A stretch of DNA of 64,000 nt from Flagellimonas olearia (GTDB taxonomy: Bacteria > Bacteroidota > Bacteroidia > Flavobacteriales > Flavobacteriaceae). The stretch lies in the NCBI RefSeq assembly GCF_009184425.1, contig NZ_WELG01000002.1, positions 558,001-622,000 of the forward strand, read 5' to 3'. The notes beneath the pieces were generated by a model, which saw only the letters and a program-made list of their open reading frames with translations, was not told the DNA's origin and did not search any database. The position numbers and the translations under genes are program-made. Every line of letters starts with the position of its first letter. Within the stretch, counting starts at the first letter, position 1. Below are positions 17,882 through 27,559 of the stretch, piece after piece.

Positions 17882-20296
17882 ATGTTCAAAAACTATATAA
17901 AGATTGCCTGGCGCAACATCAAAAAGGACAAACTGTTTACAGCCATTAAAATCGGTGGTTTTGCCGTAGGCATTGCCGCTTGTCTTTTGATAGCCCTTTT
18001 TATAAAAAATGAACTGGGCTACGATACCCATTACAAGAACAAAGATCGCCTCTACCGCGTGGTCATGCAAGGTATGATGAATGGCGAACAGCTTAAAAGC
18101 GTTCATTTTCAACTTCCTTTTGCCGAAACATTGGCATCTACTTTTCCGGAAATCCAAAAAGCGGGAAAGATAAACACCAGTGAACTTTTTGGTGCGGGAA
18201 GAAGGGCGTTGCGAGCGGAAGGAACCACCCAAAACAACTTTGAAGAAGGGTTTATATATGCGGACCAGCCCGTTTTTGACCTATTGGAATTGGAACTGGA
18301 ACAGGGCAATCCTCAAAATCTATTGGTTAATCCCGGTAGCATTGTATTGACGGCCTCCAAGGCGGCCAAATATTTCCCTGATGGCAATGCCGTGGGCAAA
18401 ACGGTTTTTCTTGACGACAATTCCAGTAGACCCTACACGGTGACAGGAATCATCAAGGAAGATCTTTCGAAAAAATCGCATATGGACTTTGATTTCCTCT
18501 TGGCGATTGAGGACACCAATATGAGTTGGTCCAACAACAATTACTTTACCTATGTGTTGCTGGATGACAATGTTGATGTTTCCTCTTTGGAAAAGAAAAT
18601 GCACTCCATTCTAGATAATTTTGTCATTCCCGCCTATCGCGAAAGAATGCGGGGAGAGAACTTCATGGAAGTCTTACAAACCCTGGAGTACAAACTACAA
18701 CCCATTGGGGACATTCACCTAAAATCGGATTTAAAGATGGGTGATGGGCTAAAACATGGCGACATTCGCTTTGTTTGGTTGTTTGCTGCCATTGCGGGGT
18801 TTGTTTTATTGCTGGCAGTAATAAATTTCATCAATTTGTCTACCGCCAAGTCTGCCAATAGGGCCAAAGAGGTGGGGTTGAAAAAGACGGTAGGAGCCTT
18901 TCGGAGCGATTTAGTGAGCCAGTTTTTAACCGAGTCCATCATCTTTAGCATCATCTCCTTTGTTATTGGGGTCTTATTGGCTTGGGGGCTGCTCCCTACC
19001 TTTAACTCCATTGCCGCCAAAAACATTGGAATGCCATGGGGAACATGGTGGTTCCTACCCATAATAGGGGTGGCCGCCTTGATCATAGGGATCATTGCTG
19101 GGCTATATCCTGCCTTTTACCTATCCGCCTTTAAACCGGTGAACGTGCTAAAGGGTTCCCTGAGTACGGGAAGCAAAAGCGGAAAACTCCGCAGTGGATT
19201 GGTTGTTTTTCAGTTTACCACTTCGGTAGTCTTGATTATTGGCACCTTGATCATTTATAAGCAAATGAACTTCATTTTGGACAAGAAACTGGGGTTCAAC
19301 AAGGAACAGGTTTTGGTCATCAAGGGAACCAACTTATTAAAAAACAATACTGAGTCCTTTAAGGAAAGGCTTCTTGAATCATCCAATGTAAAATCGGTGA
19401 CCATAAGTGATTACCTTCCCATAGAGGGCACAAAACGAAATGGGAACACTTTTGGTTTGATTGGTAATGAAGGGCAGGAAATTTCCGTTCCCGCACAAGT
19501 ATGGCGGGTAGACCATGATTATATACAAACCCTGGGGCTACAGGTTAAAAATGGAAGGGGATTTTCCGAGGAATTTGCCAGCGATTCGTCTGCCATAGTC
19601 ATTAACTCATCCATGGCGAAGGAATTGGGCTTTGATAATCCCATAGGCAAACGGATCAATAATGGTGAAGATTGGACCATAATCGGTGTCCTTGAGGATT
19701 TCCATTATAAAAATCTCAAAGAAGAAATTGCCCCAGTCTCATTGGTCATTGGCAATAGTCCAAGTATGGTCGCGGTAAAATTGAACAAGGGGGAAACCAC
19801 TAGGGCAATCCATGCCATTGAAGCCATATGGCAGGACTATGTACCCCAACAAGCATTTGAGTATACCTTTTTAGATCAGGAGTTTGCGCAAATGCATGAC
19901 GATGTCCAGCGCATGGGAAAAATATTCAACAGCTTTGCCCTATTTGCCATTCTTGTGGCCTGTTTGGGCCTCTTTGCCCTTTCCGCATTTTTGGTGGAAC
20001 AACGTAAAAAGGAAATCAGCATCCGCATGGTTCTTGGAGCCCCTTTCAAAAGTATATATCAATTGCTCACTTTTGATTTTGTAAAGTTGATTTTGATATC
20101 GATACTCATTGCAACCCCTATTGGCTGGTATTTGATGAGCCGTTGGCTGGAAGATTTTGCGTATAGGATCAATATTTCTTGGTGGGTCTTTTTACTGTCC
20201 GGTCTTTTGGCCTTGGCGGTTGCATTTTTAACGGTCAGCTACCAAGCCATAAAAGCAGGTTTGGTCAACCCGGCAAAAAGTTTGAGGGCCGAATAA
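17882..20296 (+). CDS. MacB/FtsX-type ABC permease 2 of 6
   Basis: 804 residues from ATG 17882, 23 bases after permease 1. The frame is open further upstream inside permease 1, but the family N-terminus MFKNYIKIAWRNIKKDK fixes the start. It has the same two-core, two-FtsX plan, with STAKSANRAKEVGLKKTVGA in the first FtsX domain and KKEISIRMVLGAPF in the second, ending NPAKSLRAE. Small changes from the array consensus (GLKKT, SIRMV, RAE) show it has diverged as much as the others, so the copies are old rather than a recent amplification. No frameshift or stop interrupts it. Confidence 0.9.
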   Translation: MFKNYIKIAWRNIKKDKLFTAIKIGGFAVGIAACLLIALFIKNELGYDTHYKNKDRLYRVVMQGMMNGEQLKSVHFQLPFAETLASTFPEIQKAGKINTSELFGAGRRALRAEGTTQNNFEEGFIYADQPVFDLLELELEQGNPQNLLVNPGSIVLTASKAAKYFPDGNAVGKTVFLDDNSSRPYTVTGIIKEDLSKKSHMDFDFLLAIEDTNMSWSNNNYFTYVLLDDNVDVSSLEKKMHSILDNFVIPAYRERMRGENFMEVLQTLEYKLQPIGDIHLKSDLKMGDGLKHGDIRFVWLFAAIAGFVLLLAVINFINLSTAKSANRAKEVGLKKTVGAFRSDLVSQFLTESIIFSIISFVIGVLLAWGLLPTFNSIAAKNIGMPWGTWWFLPIIGVAALIIGIIAGLYPAFYLSAFKPVNVLKGSLSTGSKSGKLRSGLVVFQFTTSVVLIIGTLIIYKQMNFILDKKLGFNKEQVLVIKGTNLLKNNTESFKERLLESSNVKSVTISDYLPIEGTKRNGNTFGLIGNEGQEISVPAQVWRVDHDYIQTLGLQVKNGRGFSEEFASDSSAIVINSSMAKELGFDNPIGKRINNGEDWTIIGVLEDFHYKNLKEEIAPVSLVIGNSPSMVAVKLNKGETTRAIHAIEAIWQDYVPQQAFEYTFLDQEFAQMHDDVQRMGKIFNSFALFAILVACLGLFALSAFLVEQRKKEISIRMVLGAPFKSIYQLLTFDFVKLILISILIATPIGWYLMSRWLEDFAYRINISWWVFLLSGLLALAVAFLTVSYQAIKAGLVNPAKSLRAE

Positions 20297-20320
20297 ATCA
20301 CATCAAAAAACAAAACCATC

Positions 20321-22720
20321 ATGTTAAAGAACTATTTAAAAATTGCCTGGAGAAACCTGACCAAGCACAAAGCGTACACCATCATAAACGTGGGCGGATT
20401 GGCCTTGGGCATGGCGGTTGCCCTAATTATTGGCTTGTGGATGCAGGATGAGCTCACCCACAACGATTATTTCACCAATAAAGATACTATCGCCCAGATA
20501 TTCCAATCGCAAACCTTTAATGGTGAAACCGGTACAGGTCCTGCCATTCCCCGTCCTTTGGAAAAAGCGTTCCGCGATGGATATATGGACAATTTCAAGC
20601 GCTTGGTAATGGCCTCGTGGAACAATTCCCAATATTTAAAATATAAGGAAACCAGTATTTCAAGAACCGGAAACTTTATGCAACAGGAGGCTCCTGAAAT
20701 GCTTGACCTAAATATTATAAAGGGAGAAAAGGACGGCTTAAGGGAAATCAATTCCATTATGATTTCCGTTTCTACGGCCAATGCCCTTTTTGGCAATGAG
20801 GAACCCATTGGGAAGGTCATCAAGGTCAACAGTCAGTATGATATGATGGTCACCGCAGTCTATGAGGACATTCCTTTTAATGCCTCCTTTAATGATATGC
20901 ATTATCTCATGCCCTGGGACAAATATATCACCACAGCGGAATGGCTTCAGAAATCCGAGGACCAATGGGGGAACAATTCTTTCCAAATGTTTGTTCAAAT
21001 TGCAGACAACACCACCATGGAAGGGGTTACATCGGCCATAAAGGATGTAAAAAAAGATTTGAACGAAGATACCGTTGAATTTAATCCCCAGCTTATGTTG
21101 CTGCCCATGAAGGATTGGCACCTTCGCAATTTTTTTGAAAATGGAAAGCAGGTGGGTGGCCGCATAAAATACGTTTGGTTGTTTGGCATCATTGGGGTCT
21201 TTGTACTGCTTTTGGCCTGTATCAACTTTATGAACCTCAGCACGGCCCGTTCCGAAAAAAGGGCCAAGGAAGTAGGGATACGAAAGTCCATTGGCTCTCA
21301 GCGTGGGCAATTGATCAACCAATTTTTGGGAGAATCCTTTTTGGTGGTCCTATTGGCCTTTATCATTGCTGTTCTTATTGTGGCCATATCCTTAAATGGA
21401 TTCAATGAGTTGGCCAGAAAGGAAATGGATTTTCCGTGGACACTTCCCGGTTTTTGGGCGGCCTCCCTTCTATTTATTCTGGCTACAGCCCTATTGGCCG
21501 GCAGTTATCCTGCTCTATACCTTTCCTCCTTCAGGCCCATTGATGTACTAAAGGGCACCTTCAAGGCAGGGAAGCATTCCGGATTGCCCAGAAAAATCCT
21601 GGTCGTACTACAGTTTACCGTTTCGGTGGCATTTATCATCGGAACTGTCATCGTAATGCAACAAATTAACCACGCTAAAAACCGACCTATTGGGTACGAT
21701 CGTGAAGGTTTGGTGCAGGTTCCGGTCATGAGTCAGGATTTTGCCGGAAAATACGAGTTGATGCGAGATGAGTTCATCGGCTCCGGGGCGGTTGTGGAAA
21801 TGTCATCCTCCAGTAGCCCAACCACCAACATTTGGTCCAATCGAAGTGGGTGGACCTGGGAAGGCAAACCTGAAGGGTTCCAAGAAGATTTGGCCTATAC
21901 CGAGGTTTCCCCCGAGTACGCCAAATCGCTCAATTTAAAAATTGTGGAGGGCAGGGATTTTTCAAGGGAGTTTCCTTCGGATTCCAATGCTGTTCTGCTC
22001 AACGAAACTGCCGTAAAATATATGGGGCTTAAAGACCCTGTTGGCAAACTTTTAAAGGATAAGGACACTGAAAATCCGAGTGAGTCTTTGAAGGTTATTG
22101 GCGTGGTTCAGGATATGATCGCACAATCCCCATATGAGCCTGTAAAACAAGGGATGTACACCTTTGATAAATACGGCAATGCTTCCTTTTACAACCTACG
22201 GTTGAATCCCAAACAAAGTGCCGGACAAAATTTGGCCATAATTGAACGGGTCTTCAAGGAGCACTTTCCCAATATCCCGTTCCAGTACGACTTTGTGGAT
22301 GAGGAATACGGTGAGAAATTTGCCGCTGAGGAGCGTATTGGTCGTCTTTCGGGAATCTTTACTGCCTTGGCCATTCTGATCAGTTGTTTGGGCCTTTTTG
22401 GGTTGACCTCCTTTGTAGCGGAACAGCGCACCAAGGAAATTGGAGTGCGCAAGGTGTTGGGGGCTACCGTCTTCAACGTGTGGAACATGTTGTCCAAAGA
22501 TTTTTTAAAGCTGGTCATCATTTCCTGTTTTATAGCTGTGCCCATCGCTTATTACGTTATGAATGGATGGTTACAGGAATATCCGTATCGCGTGATTTTG
22601 AAATGGTGGATTTTTGCACTGGCCATGCTCGGGGCCCTATTCGTGACCGTGGTCACCGTAAGCTTCCAGGCCATTAGGGCTGCAAAGGCCAATCCCGTGA
22701 AAAGTTTACGGACGGAGTAA
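20321..22720 (+). CDS. MacB/FtsX-type ABC permease 3 of 6
   Basis: 799 residues. N-terminus MLKNYLKIAWRNLTKHK, helix 1 in NVGGLALGMAVALIIGLWMQ, first FtsX motif STARSEKRAKEVGIRKSIGS, second QRTKEIGVRKVLGATV, C-terminus NPVKSLRTE. The second periplasmic domain is tryptophan-rich at NIWSNRSGWTWEGKPEG, which differs from permeases 1 and 2; these periplasmic faces are where substrate or partner choice would be set. It follows permease 2 by 24 bases with no terminator. Intact. Confidence 0.9.
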   Translation: MLKNYLKIAWRNLTKHKAYTIINVGGLALGMAVALIIGLWMQDELTHNDYFTNKDTIAQIFQSQTFNGETGTGPAIPRPLEKAFRDGYMDNFKRLVMASWNNSQYLKYKETSISRTGNFMQQEAPEMLDLNIIKGEKDGLREINSIMISVSTANALFGNEEPIGKVIKVNSQYDMMVTAVYEDIPFNASFNDMHYLMPWDKYITTAEWLQKSEDQWGNNSFQMFVQIADNTTMEGVTSAIKDVKKDLNEDTVEFNPQLMLLPMKDWHLRNFFENGKQVGGRIKYVWLFGIIGVFVLLLACINFMNLSTARSEKRAKEVGIRKSIGSQRGQLINQFLGESFLVVLLAFIIAVLIVAISLNGFNELARKEMDFPWTLPGFWAASLLFILATALLAGSYPALYLSSFRPIDVLKGTFKAGKHSGLPRKILVVLQFTVSVAFIIGTVIVMQQINHAKNRPIGYDREGLVQVPVMSQDFAGKYELMRDEFIGSGAVVEMSSSSSPTTNIWSNRSGWTWEGKPEGFQEDLAYTEVSPEYAKSLNLKIVEGRDFSREFPSDSNAVLLNETAVKYMGLKDPVGKLLKDKDTENPSESLKVIGVVQDMIAQSPYEPVKQGMYTFDKYGNASFYNLRLNPKQSAGQNLAIIERVFKEHFPNIPFQYDFVDEEYGEKFAAEERIGRLSGIFTALAILISCLGLFGLTSFVAEQRTKEIGVRKVLGATVFNVWNMLSKDFLKLVIISCFIAVPIAYYVMNGWLQEYPYRVILKWWIFALAMLGALFVTVVTVSFQAIRAAKANPVKSLRTE

Positions 22721-22743
22721 TTCATCATTAATAGAGGAAAGCC

Positions 22744-25152
22744 ATGTTCAAAAACTATATTAAAATAGCCTGGAGAAATCTTCTCAAAAACAAAGTCTTC
22801 ACAACAGCCAATTTGATTGGATTGTCCACTGCTTTTGCAATAGCAATTCTTTTGGGCATGACAGCCATGTTTGAGTTATCCTTTGACCAATTCCACAAAA
22901 AAAAGGACTCGGTCTATCAACTATATCTGTCCAATCAAACCCCAAAAGGAACAACCATAAGTGTGGTAAATCCTATTCCTTTGGCCCCGGCATTAAAGGA
23001 GGAAGTGCCCGGAATAAAGCATATTTCCCGCTCCCTTAGCCAAGATGCTTTGGCCACGTACCAAAACAAAGACTTTGATTTGGATGCCGAATATGTGGAC
23101 AATGATTTTTTTGCTCTTTTCAGTTACCCTGTGGTCACGGGCAATACCCAAGAACCTATTCCTAACAAAAATTCCATCGCACTGACTGAAAGTGCTGCCA
23201 AAAGGATATTTGGAGATGCGAATGCCGTTGGAGAAACTATCCTGTTACAACAAGGCAGGGAGCAACTTCCTTACACGGTTGCCTCAATACTGAAGGACAC
23301 TCCCGTGAACAGTAGTGTGGACTTTGATATTGTAATTCCATTTGAAAACCACACGGAGTATCTTCCAAACCTCGACACATGGGACTCTTACAACCATTTG
23401 GTTTACTTAGAGTTGGAAGAAGGTGTTTCCCTATCCAGGTTTGAAGAAAATACCCGCTCCTTCGCCAACCTACACTATGAAAATCAGATACAAAATATGA
23501 TTCGCGATGGAGCATTGCCCGATACCAACGGACAATACAAACAATTTAATCTCCTTCCCTATTCCGACATTGCCTTTGTCTCCTATGCAACCGGTATTGC
23601 CATAGTCAACCGTACCTTCCCCTATTTAATTATGGGGATTGCCTTGCTCATCATTTTCATCGCCTGTGCCAATTTTATCAACATGAACATTGCTTTGGGA
23701 GAAAAACGGCTCAAGGAAATAGGCATGCGAAAAACCCTTGGAGCAGTTAAGCGCCAACTTTTTGGACAATTTTGGTTGGAGAGTATCTTGATTTTTGTGG
23801 TCTCCATTGTATTGGGACTAGTAGTCGCTCATTTGCTGTTGGATCCTTTCAAGTCTCTTTTTAACACACAGGCAACCCTTTCCAATCTATCCAAGCCGGC
23901 TATATTGGTAGGTCTTTTTCTTTCTCTATTGTTCATTACACTCATTGCCGGCGGATATCCGGCTCTTATATTGAGCAAGCTCAACGCCATTAGGGCCCTT
24001 AAAGGGAAATGGGAAATGGGCAAGAACCGATTGCGTAACGGTCTAATAGTGCTTCAATTTGTCATTGCCATTGTTCTCATAAGCGGCACCATAGTTCTTC
24101 ATGGACAAATCCAGTATATGAGAAACAAGGACTTGGGCTATAACAAGGAGCAGGTGATTTCCATTCCACTTAATGGCAAAACGGATAGCTATCGAGTGTT
24201 AAAACTCCTACGGGAAGAACTTAAAAACAACCCAAACATCCTTAGTGTAACCGGTGCCGATAATAATTTGGGGCGGGGAAGGGACGGTAGTTCGTCCACC
24301 AGTAAATGGCGATTTGATTATAAAGAACGTAGTATAGGTACCAATGTGCTCACTGTTGACCACGATTATTTAAAAACCTTGGATATTCCCTTGGTTTCGG
24401 GTAGGTCTTTTAGCAAAGAATACGGCGCAGACAGTCTCAGTATAGTGATCAATGAGGCCATGGCAAAGGAATTGAACGAGAAAGACCCCCTATCGGTCAA
24501 AATCCAGGAAGACGAAGGCCCTTATACCGTCATTGGAGTATTGAAAGATTATCATTTTCAGAACATAAATAGGGAAATTGAACCCTTGACCCTTTTCATG
24601 AACCAAGAATCGGAGCTCTACTATGCCTACGTAAAAGTGAGTCCGACCGCGATCGCCGGATCTTATGATGCCATAAAGGCCGCTTGGGAGAAAGTAGAGC
24701 CCCAAGCCGAGTTTTTGGGGTCTTTTTTAGATGAAAATGTTGACCGTACATTTCGGAGGGAAAAGACCATGGCCACCATTATCACAAGCGGTAGCGTCCT
24801 AGGAATTCTCTTGAGCTGTATTGGGCTTTTTGCCATGTCCATGTTAGTAGTAACCCAGCGTACCAAGGAAATTGGTGTTAGGAAAGTAATCGGGGCAAGC
24901 GTGTCGTCCATTACCTTATTATTGACCAAAGATTTCCTGAAATTGGTTGGCTTTGCCTTTATCATAGCCGTACCCTTGGCTTGGTACTTTTTGAACAATT
25001 GGTTGGAGTCTTATCCCTTTCGTATCACCTTGAATCCTCTGTATTTCGTAATGGCCGGTTTTTTGGCAATGCTGATTGCTTTCTTGACCGTGGGGGCAAG
25101 AACCGTAAGGGCAGCATCGGCCAACCCAGTAAAAAGTTTACGGACAGAATAA
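22744..25152 (+). CDS. MacB/FtsX-type ABC permease 4 of 6
   Basis: 802 residues. N-terminus MFKNYIKIAWRNLLKNK followed by helix 1 (NLIGLSTAFAIAILLGMTAMF) and the core-domain entry FDQFHKKKDSVYQL. The first FtsX domain has NMNIALGEKRLKEIGMRKTLGA, where the others have NLSTA, and the second has QRTKEIGVRKVIGASV. It ends NPVKSLRTE. It lies 23 bases after permease 3. It is one of the more divergent members in the helix-2 region but keeps every domain and looks functional. Confidence 0.9.
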   Translation: MFKNYIKIAWRNLLKNKVFTTANLIGLSTAFAIAILLGMTAMFELSFDQFHKKKDSVYQLYLSNQTPKGTTISVVNPIPLAPALKEEVPGIKHISRSLSQDALATYQNKDFDLDAEYVDNDFFALFSYPVVTGNTQEPIPNKNSIALTESAAKRIFGDANAVGETILLQQGREQLPYTVASILKDTPVNSSVDFDIVIPFENHTEYLPNLDTWDSYNHLVYLELEEGVSLSRFEENTRSFANLHYENQIQNMIRDGALPDTNGQYKQFNLLPYSDIAFVSYATGIAIVNRTFPYLIMGIALLIIFIACANFINMNIALGEKRLKEIGMRKTLGAVKRQLFGQFWLESILIFVVSIVLGLVVAHLLLDPFKSLFNTQATLSNLSKPAILVGLFLSLLFITLIAGGYPALILSKLNAIRALKGKWEMGKNRLRNGLIVLQFVIAIVLISGTIVLHGQIQYMRNKDLGYNKEQVISIPLNGKTDSYRVLKLLREELKNNPNILSVTGADNNLGRGRDGSSSTSKWRFDYKERSIGTNVLTVDHDYLKTLDIPLVSGRSFSKEYGADSLSIVINEAMAKELNEKDPLSVKIQEDEGPYTVIGVLKDYHFQNINREIEPLTLFMNQESELYYAYVKVSPTAIAGSYDAIKAAWEKVEPQAEFLGSFLDENVDRTFRREKTMATIITSGSVLGILLSCIGLFAMSMLVVTQRTKEIGVRKVIGASVSSITLLLTKDFLKLVGFAFIIAVPLAWYFLNNWLESYPFRITLNPLYFVMAGFLAMLIAFLTVGARTVRAASANPVKSLRTE

Positions 25153-25178
25153 TGCTTTTAAATTGGAAATAATGTCTC

Positions 25179-27539
25179 ATGTTTAAGCATCATCTAAAAA
25201 TATCGTTTCGCAACCTTTTAAAGAATAAGGGATATACCGCAATCAATAGCATTGGATTGACCTTGGGTATTTGGTGCTGCCTCATGATTTCTCTTTTTAT
25301 AAAAGATGAAATTGGGTGGGACAATTTCCATGAAGGTAGCGGTCAGCTTTCCCAAGTAATGGCCAATGTAGCAGCACAAAATGGTGATATTGATACATGG
25401 GATGGTATTGGGTATCCTGTTGGAGAAGCATTATTGGAAAACATTCCTGAAATTAAGGCCCTGACCCGCACGGCCGGACCAAGATCTTCCGCTTTTGGAA
25501 CTACCGAAAACCTCATGGACGTTAAAGTCATGGGAGCGGATCCTAACTTTTTCACCCTGCTTTCCTTTCCGCTTGACAATGGCGCCACCCTAAGTTGTTT
25601 GGAAAACCCAAAAAGTGTGGTGATTTCACAAGATTTGGCCTCATCCTACTTTGGCAAAGCAAATCCCGTGGGAAAATCCATTTCCATTACGTTGGATGAA
25701 AATGCGCAGGAATATTTAGTAACAGGTGTGTTCCAAAAGATTCCACGAAAATCCACCTTACAGTTTGATGCCGTGGTGCCCTTGGACAATTTCTTGCCCA
25801 TGAACAACACCAGTTGGGGTAATGGATGGACAAAGACCTATGCCTTATATGATGACAGCCTTACCTTGGGCCAAATCAATGATAAAATCAAGGAAACCCC
25901 AAAAAATTGGGGTAACTCCGATTGGTTCACACTTTTTCTCCAACCCATACAAGACCGCTATCTATACGGAAAATTTGAAAATGGAAAAGTAGCGGGAGGA
26001 CGCATAGACAACATATACTTGTTTCTGATTATAGCCATTGTCACCTTGGTCATTGCCTGTTTTAATTTCATTAATCTAGCCACTGCCCGCGCAGTACGGC
26101 GTACTAAAGAGGTGGGGATAAAAAAAGTCATCGGCGCGGGAAAAACTTCTTTGATGTTCCAATTTTTCATGGAATCATGGATACTTGTAACTATTTCCTC
26201 TCTATTGGCATTGGTCCTCGCCCAATTGTCAATTCCTGTATTTAATTCCATTACATCCAAAGCGCTTTCCCATATCCTCAATGAACCTTTTGTATACATA
26301 GCACTCCTATGTATCATTTTCATCACCGTTCTTTTATCTGGCATATATCCCGCATACTTTTTATCCCATTTTAAAGCGGTAACGGCGCTCAAAGGCGTTT
26401 TGAAAGAAGACCTGGGTCAGAAAAAAATAAGGGCCGGACTAGTGGCTTTTCAGTTTTGTCTCTCCATTGTCATGGTTGCCGGGACTATGATTGTCTACTT
26501 CCAAATGCAATACATCCACAACAAAAATCTAGGGTTAAATCGTGAAAACATTATCTATACTCCAATGGATATGGGGACCTACAAACATGCAGAATCCATA
26601 ATGGACGAGCTAGAGCAGTTTTCCGACCTTAAAGCCATAAGCAGGGCCAGCGGAGATTTTGTCCATATGGAAGGAGGCTCATCCGATCCTATTTGGGAAG
26701 GACAAAACCACGAGGATGAAAAATTGTGGTTTACCATTCTCAATGTGGATTTTGGCCTGTTGGAAATGCTCGATGTTCAACTCAATCAAGGACGGTTCTT
26801 TTCCCCGGAAATGGCCACTGACACCCTTAACTATATTGTGAATGAAGAAGCCGTCAAGGCCATGGGAATGGAAAATCCCATTGGCAAAAAAATCAGTTTT
26901 TGGGGAGATGAGGGTGGACAAATTGTGGGGGTGGTCAAAGACTTTCACTTCACCTCCCTGCATACTGCCATTAAGCCTTTGATCATTCGCTGCAGACCAA
27001 AGGAGTCTTATCTGTTCTATGCCAAAACCAATGTTGGAAAAACCAGTCAAGCCATTGCCCACTTAGAAACTGTCCATAAAAAATTCAGTGATTTACCTTT
27101 TTCCTATCATTTCTTGGATAACACTTTGGAGGAACGATATCAAAATGAGATGAAAATCCAAAATCTAAGCAGCATTTTTGCCCTTATTGCCATAGTTATC
27201 TCTTGTTTGGGGTTGTTTGGACTGGTAGTATTTACTATAAATCAGCATACCAAGGAAATCGCAATTCGAAAAGTTTTGGGAGCAAACATATCTACCTTAC
27301 TGGGTTTTCTGTCCATGGATTTTTTAAAAATTGTTTTACTTTCTTTTTTGATTGCAGCTCCCATTTCGTGGTATTTTGCCCATAAATGGCTACAGGGTTT
27401 TGCCTTCCATATCACTACTGGTTGGTGGATATTTGCCTTTGCAGGATTGATAGTTCTATGCATAGCCATGACTACAGTTTGCTTATTGACCTTACGAGCC
27501 GCCGTGGCCAATCCAGTAAAAAGTTTACGAACAGAATAA
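25179..27539 (+). CDS. MacB/FtsX-type ABC permease 5 of 6
   Basis: 786 residues, the shortest copy. N-terminus MFKHHLKISFRNLLKNK, helix 1 SIGLTLGIWCCLMISLFI, first FtsX motif TARAVRRTKEVGIKKVIGAG, second NQHTKEIAIRKVLGANI, ending NPVKSLRTE. The second periplasmic domain includes a glutamate/aspartate-rich entry (EGQNHEDEKLW), unlike its neighbours. It begins 26 bases after permease 4. Same exporter family and likely the same ATPase and adaptor partners; no disruption seen. Confidence 0.9.
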   Translation: MFKHHLKISFRNLLKNKGYTAINSIGLTLGIWCCLMISLFIKDEIGWDNFHEGSGQLSQVMANVAAQNGDIDTWDGIGYPVGEALLENIPEIKALTRTAGPRSSAFGTTENLMDVKVMGADPNFFTLLSFPLDNGATLSCLENPKSVVISQDLASSYFGKANPVGKSISITLDENAQEYLVTGVFQKIPRKSTLQFDAVVPLDNFLPMNNTSWGNGWTKTYALYDDSLTLGQINDKIKETPKNWGNSDWFTLFLQPIQDRYLYGKFENGKVAGGRIDNIYLFLIIAIVTLVIACFNFINLATARAVRRTKEVGIKKVIGAGKTSLMFQFFMESWILVTISSLLALVLAQLSIPVFNSITSKALSHILNEPFVYIALLCIIFITVLLSGIYPAYFLSHFKAVTALKGVLKEDLGQKKIRAGLVAFQFCLSIVMVAGTMIVYFQMQYIHNKNLGLNRENIIYTPMDMGTYKHAESIMDELEQFSDLKAISRASGDFVHMEGGSSDPIWEGQNHEDEKLWFTILNVDFGLLEMLDVQLNQGRFFSPEMATDTLNYIVNEEAVKAMGMENPIGKKISFWGDEGGQIVGVVKDFHFTSLHTAIKPLIIRCRPKESYLFYAKTNVGKTSQAIAHLETVHKKFSDLPFSYHFLDNTLEERYQNEMKIQNLSSIFALIAIVISCLGLFGLVVFTINQHTKEIAIRKVLGANISTLLGFLSMDFLKIVLLSFLIAAPISWYFAHKWLQGFAFHITTGWWIFAFAGLIVLCIAMTTVCLLTLRAAVANPVKSLRTE

Positions 27540-27559
27540 ACCCCATTAAAGATGTCAAG

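Noticed and set aside
27386-27559. A 58-residue N-terminal extension of permease 6
   Set aside because: It overlaps permease 5, and the family start MNPIFLKIALRYLL at 27560 is clear.
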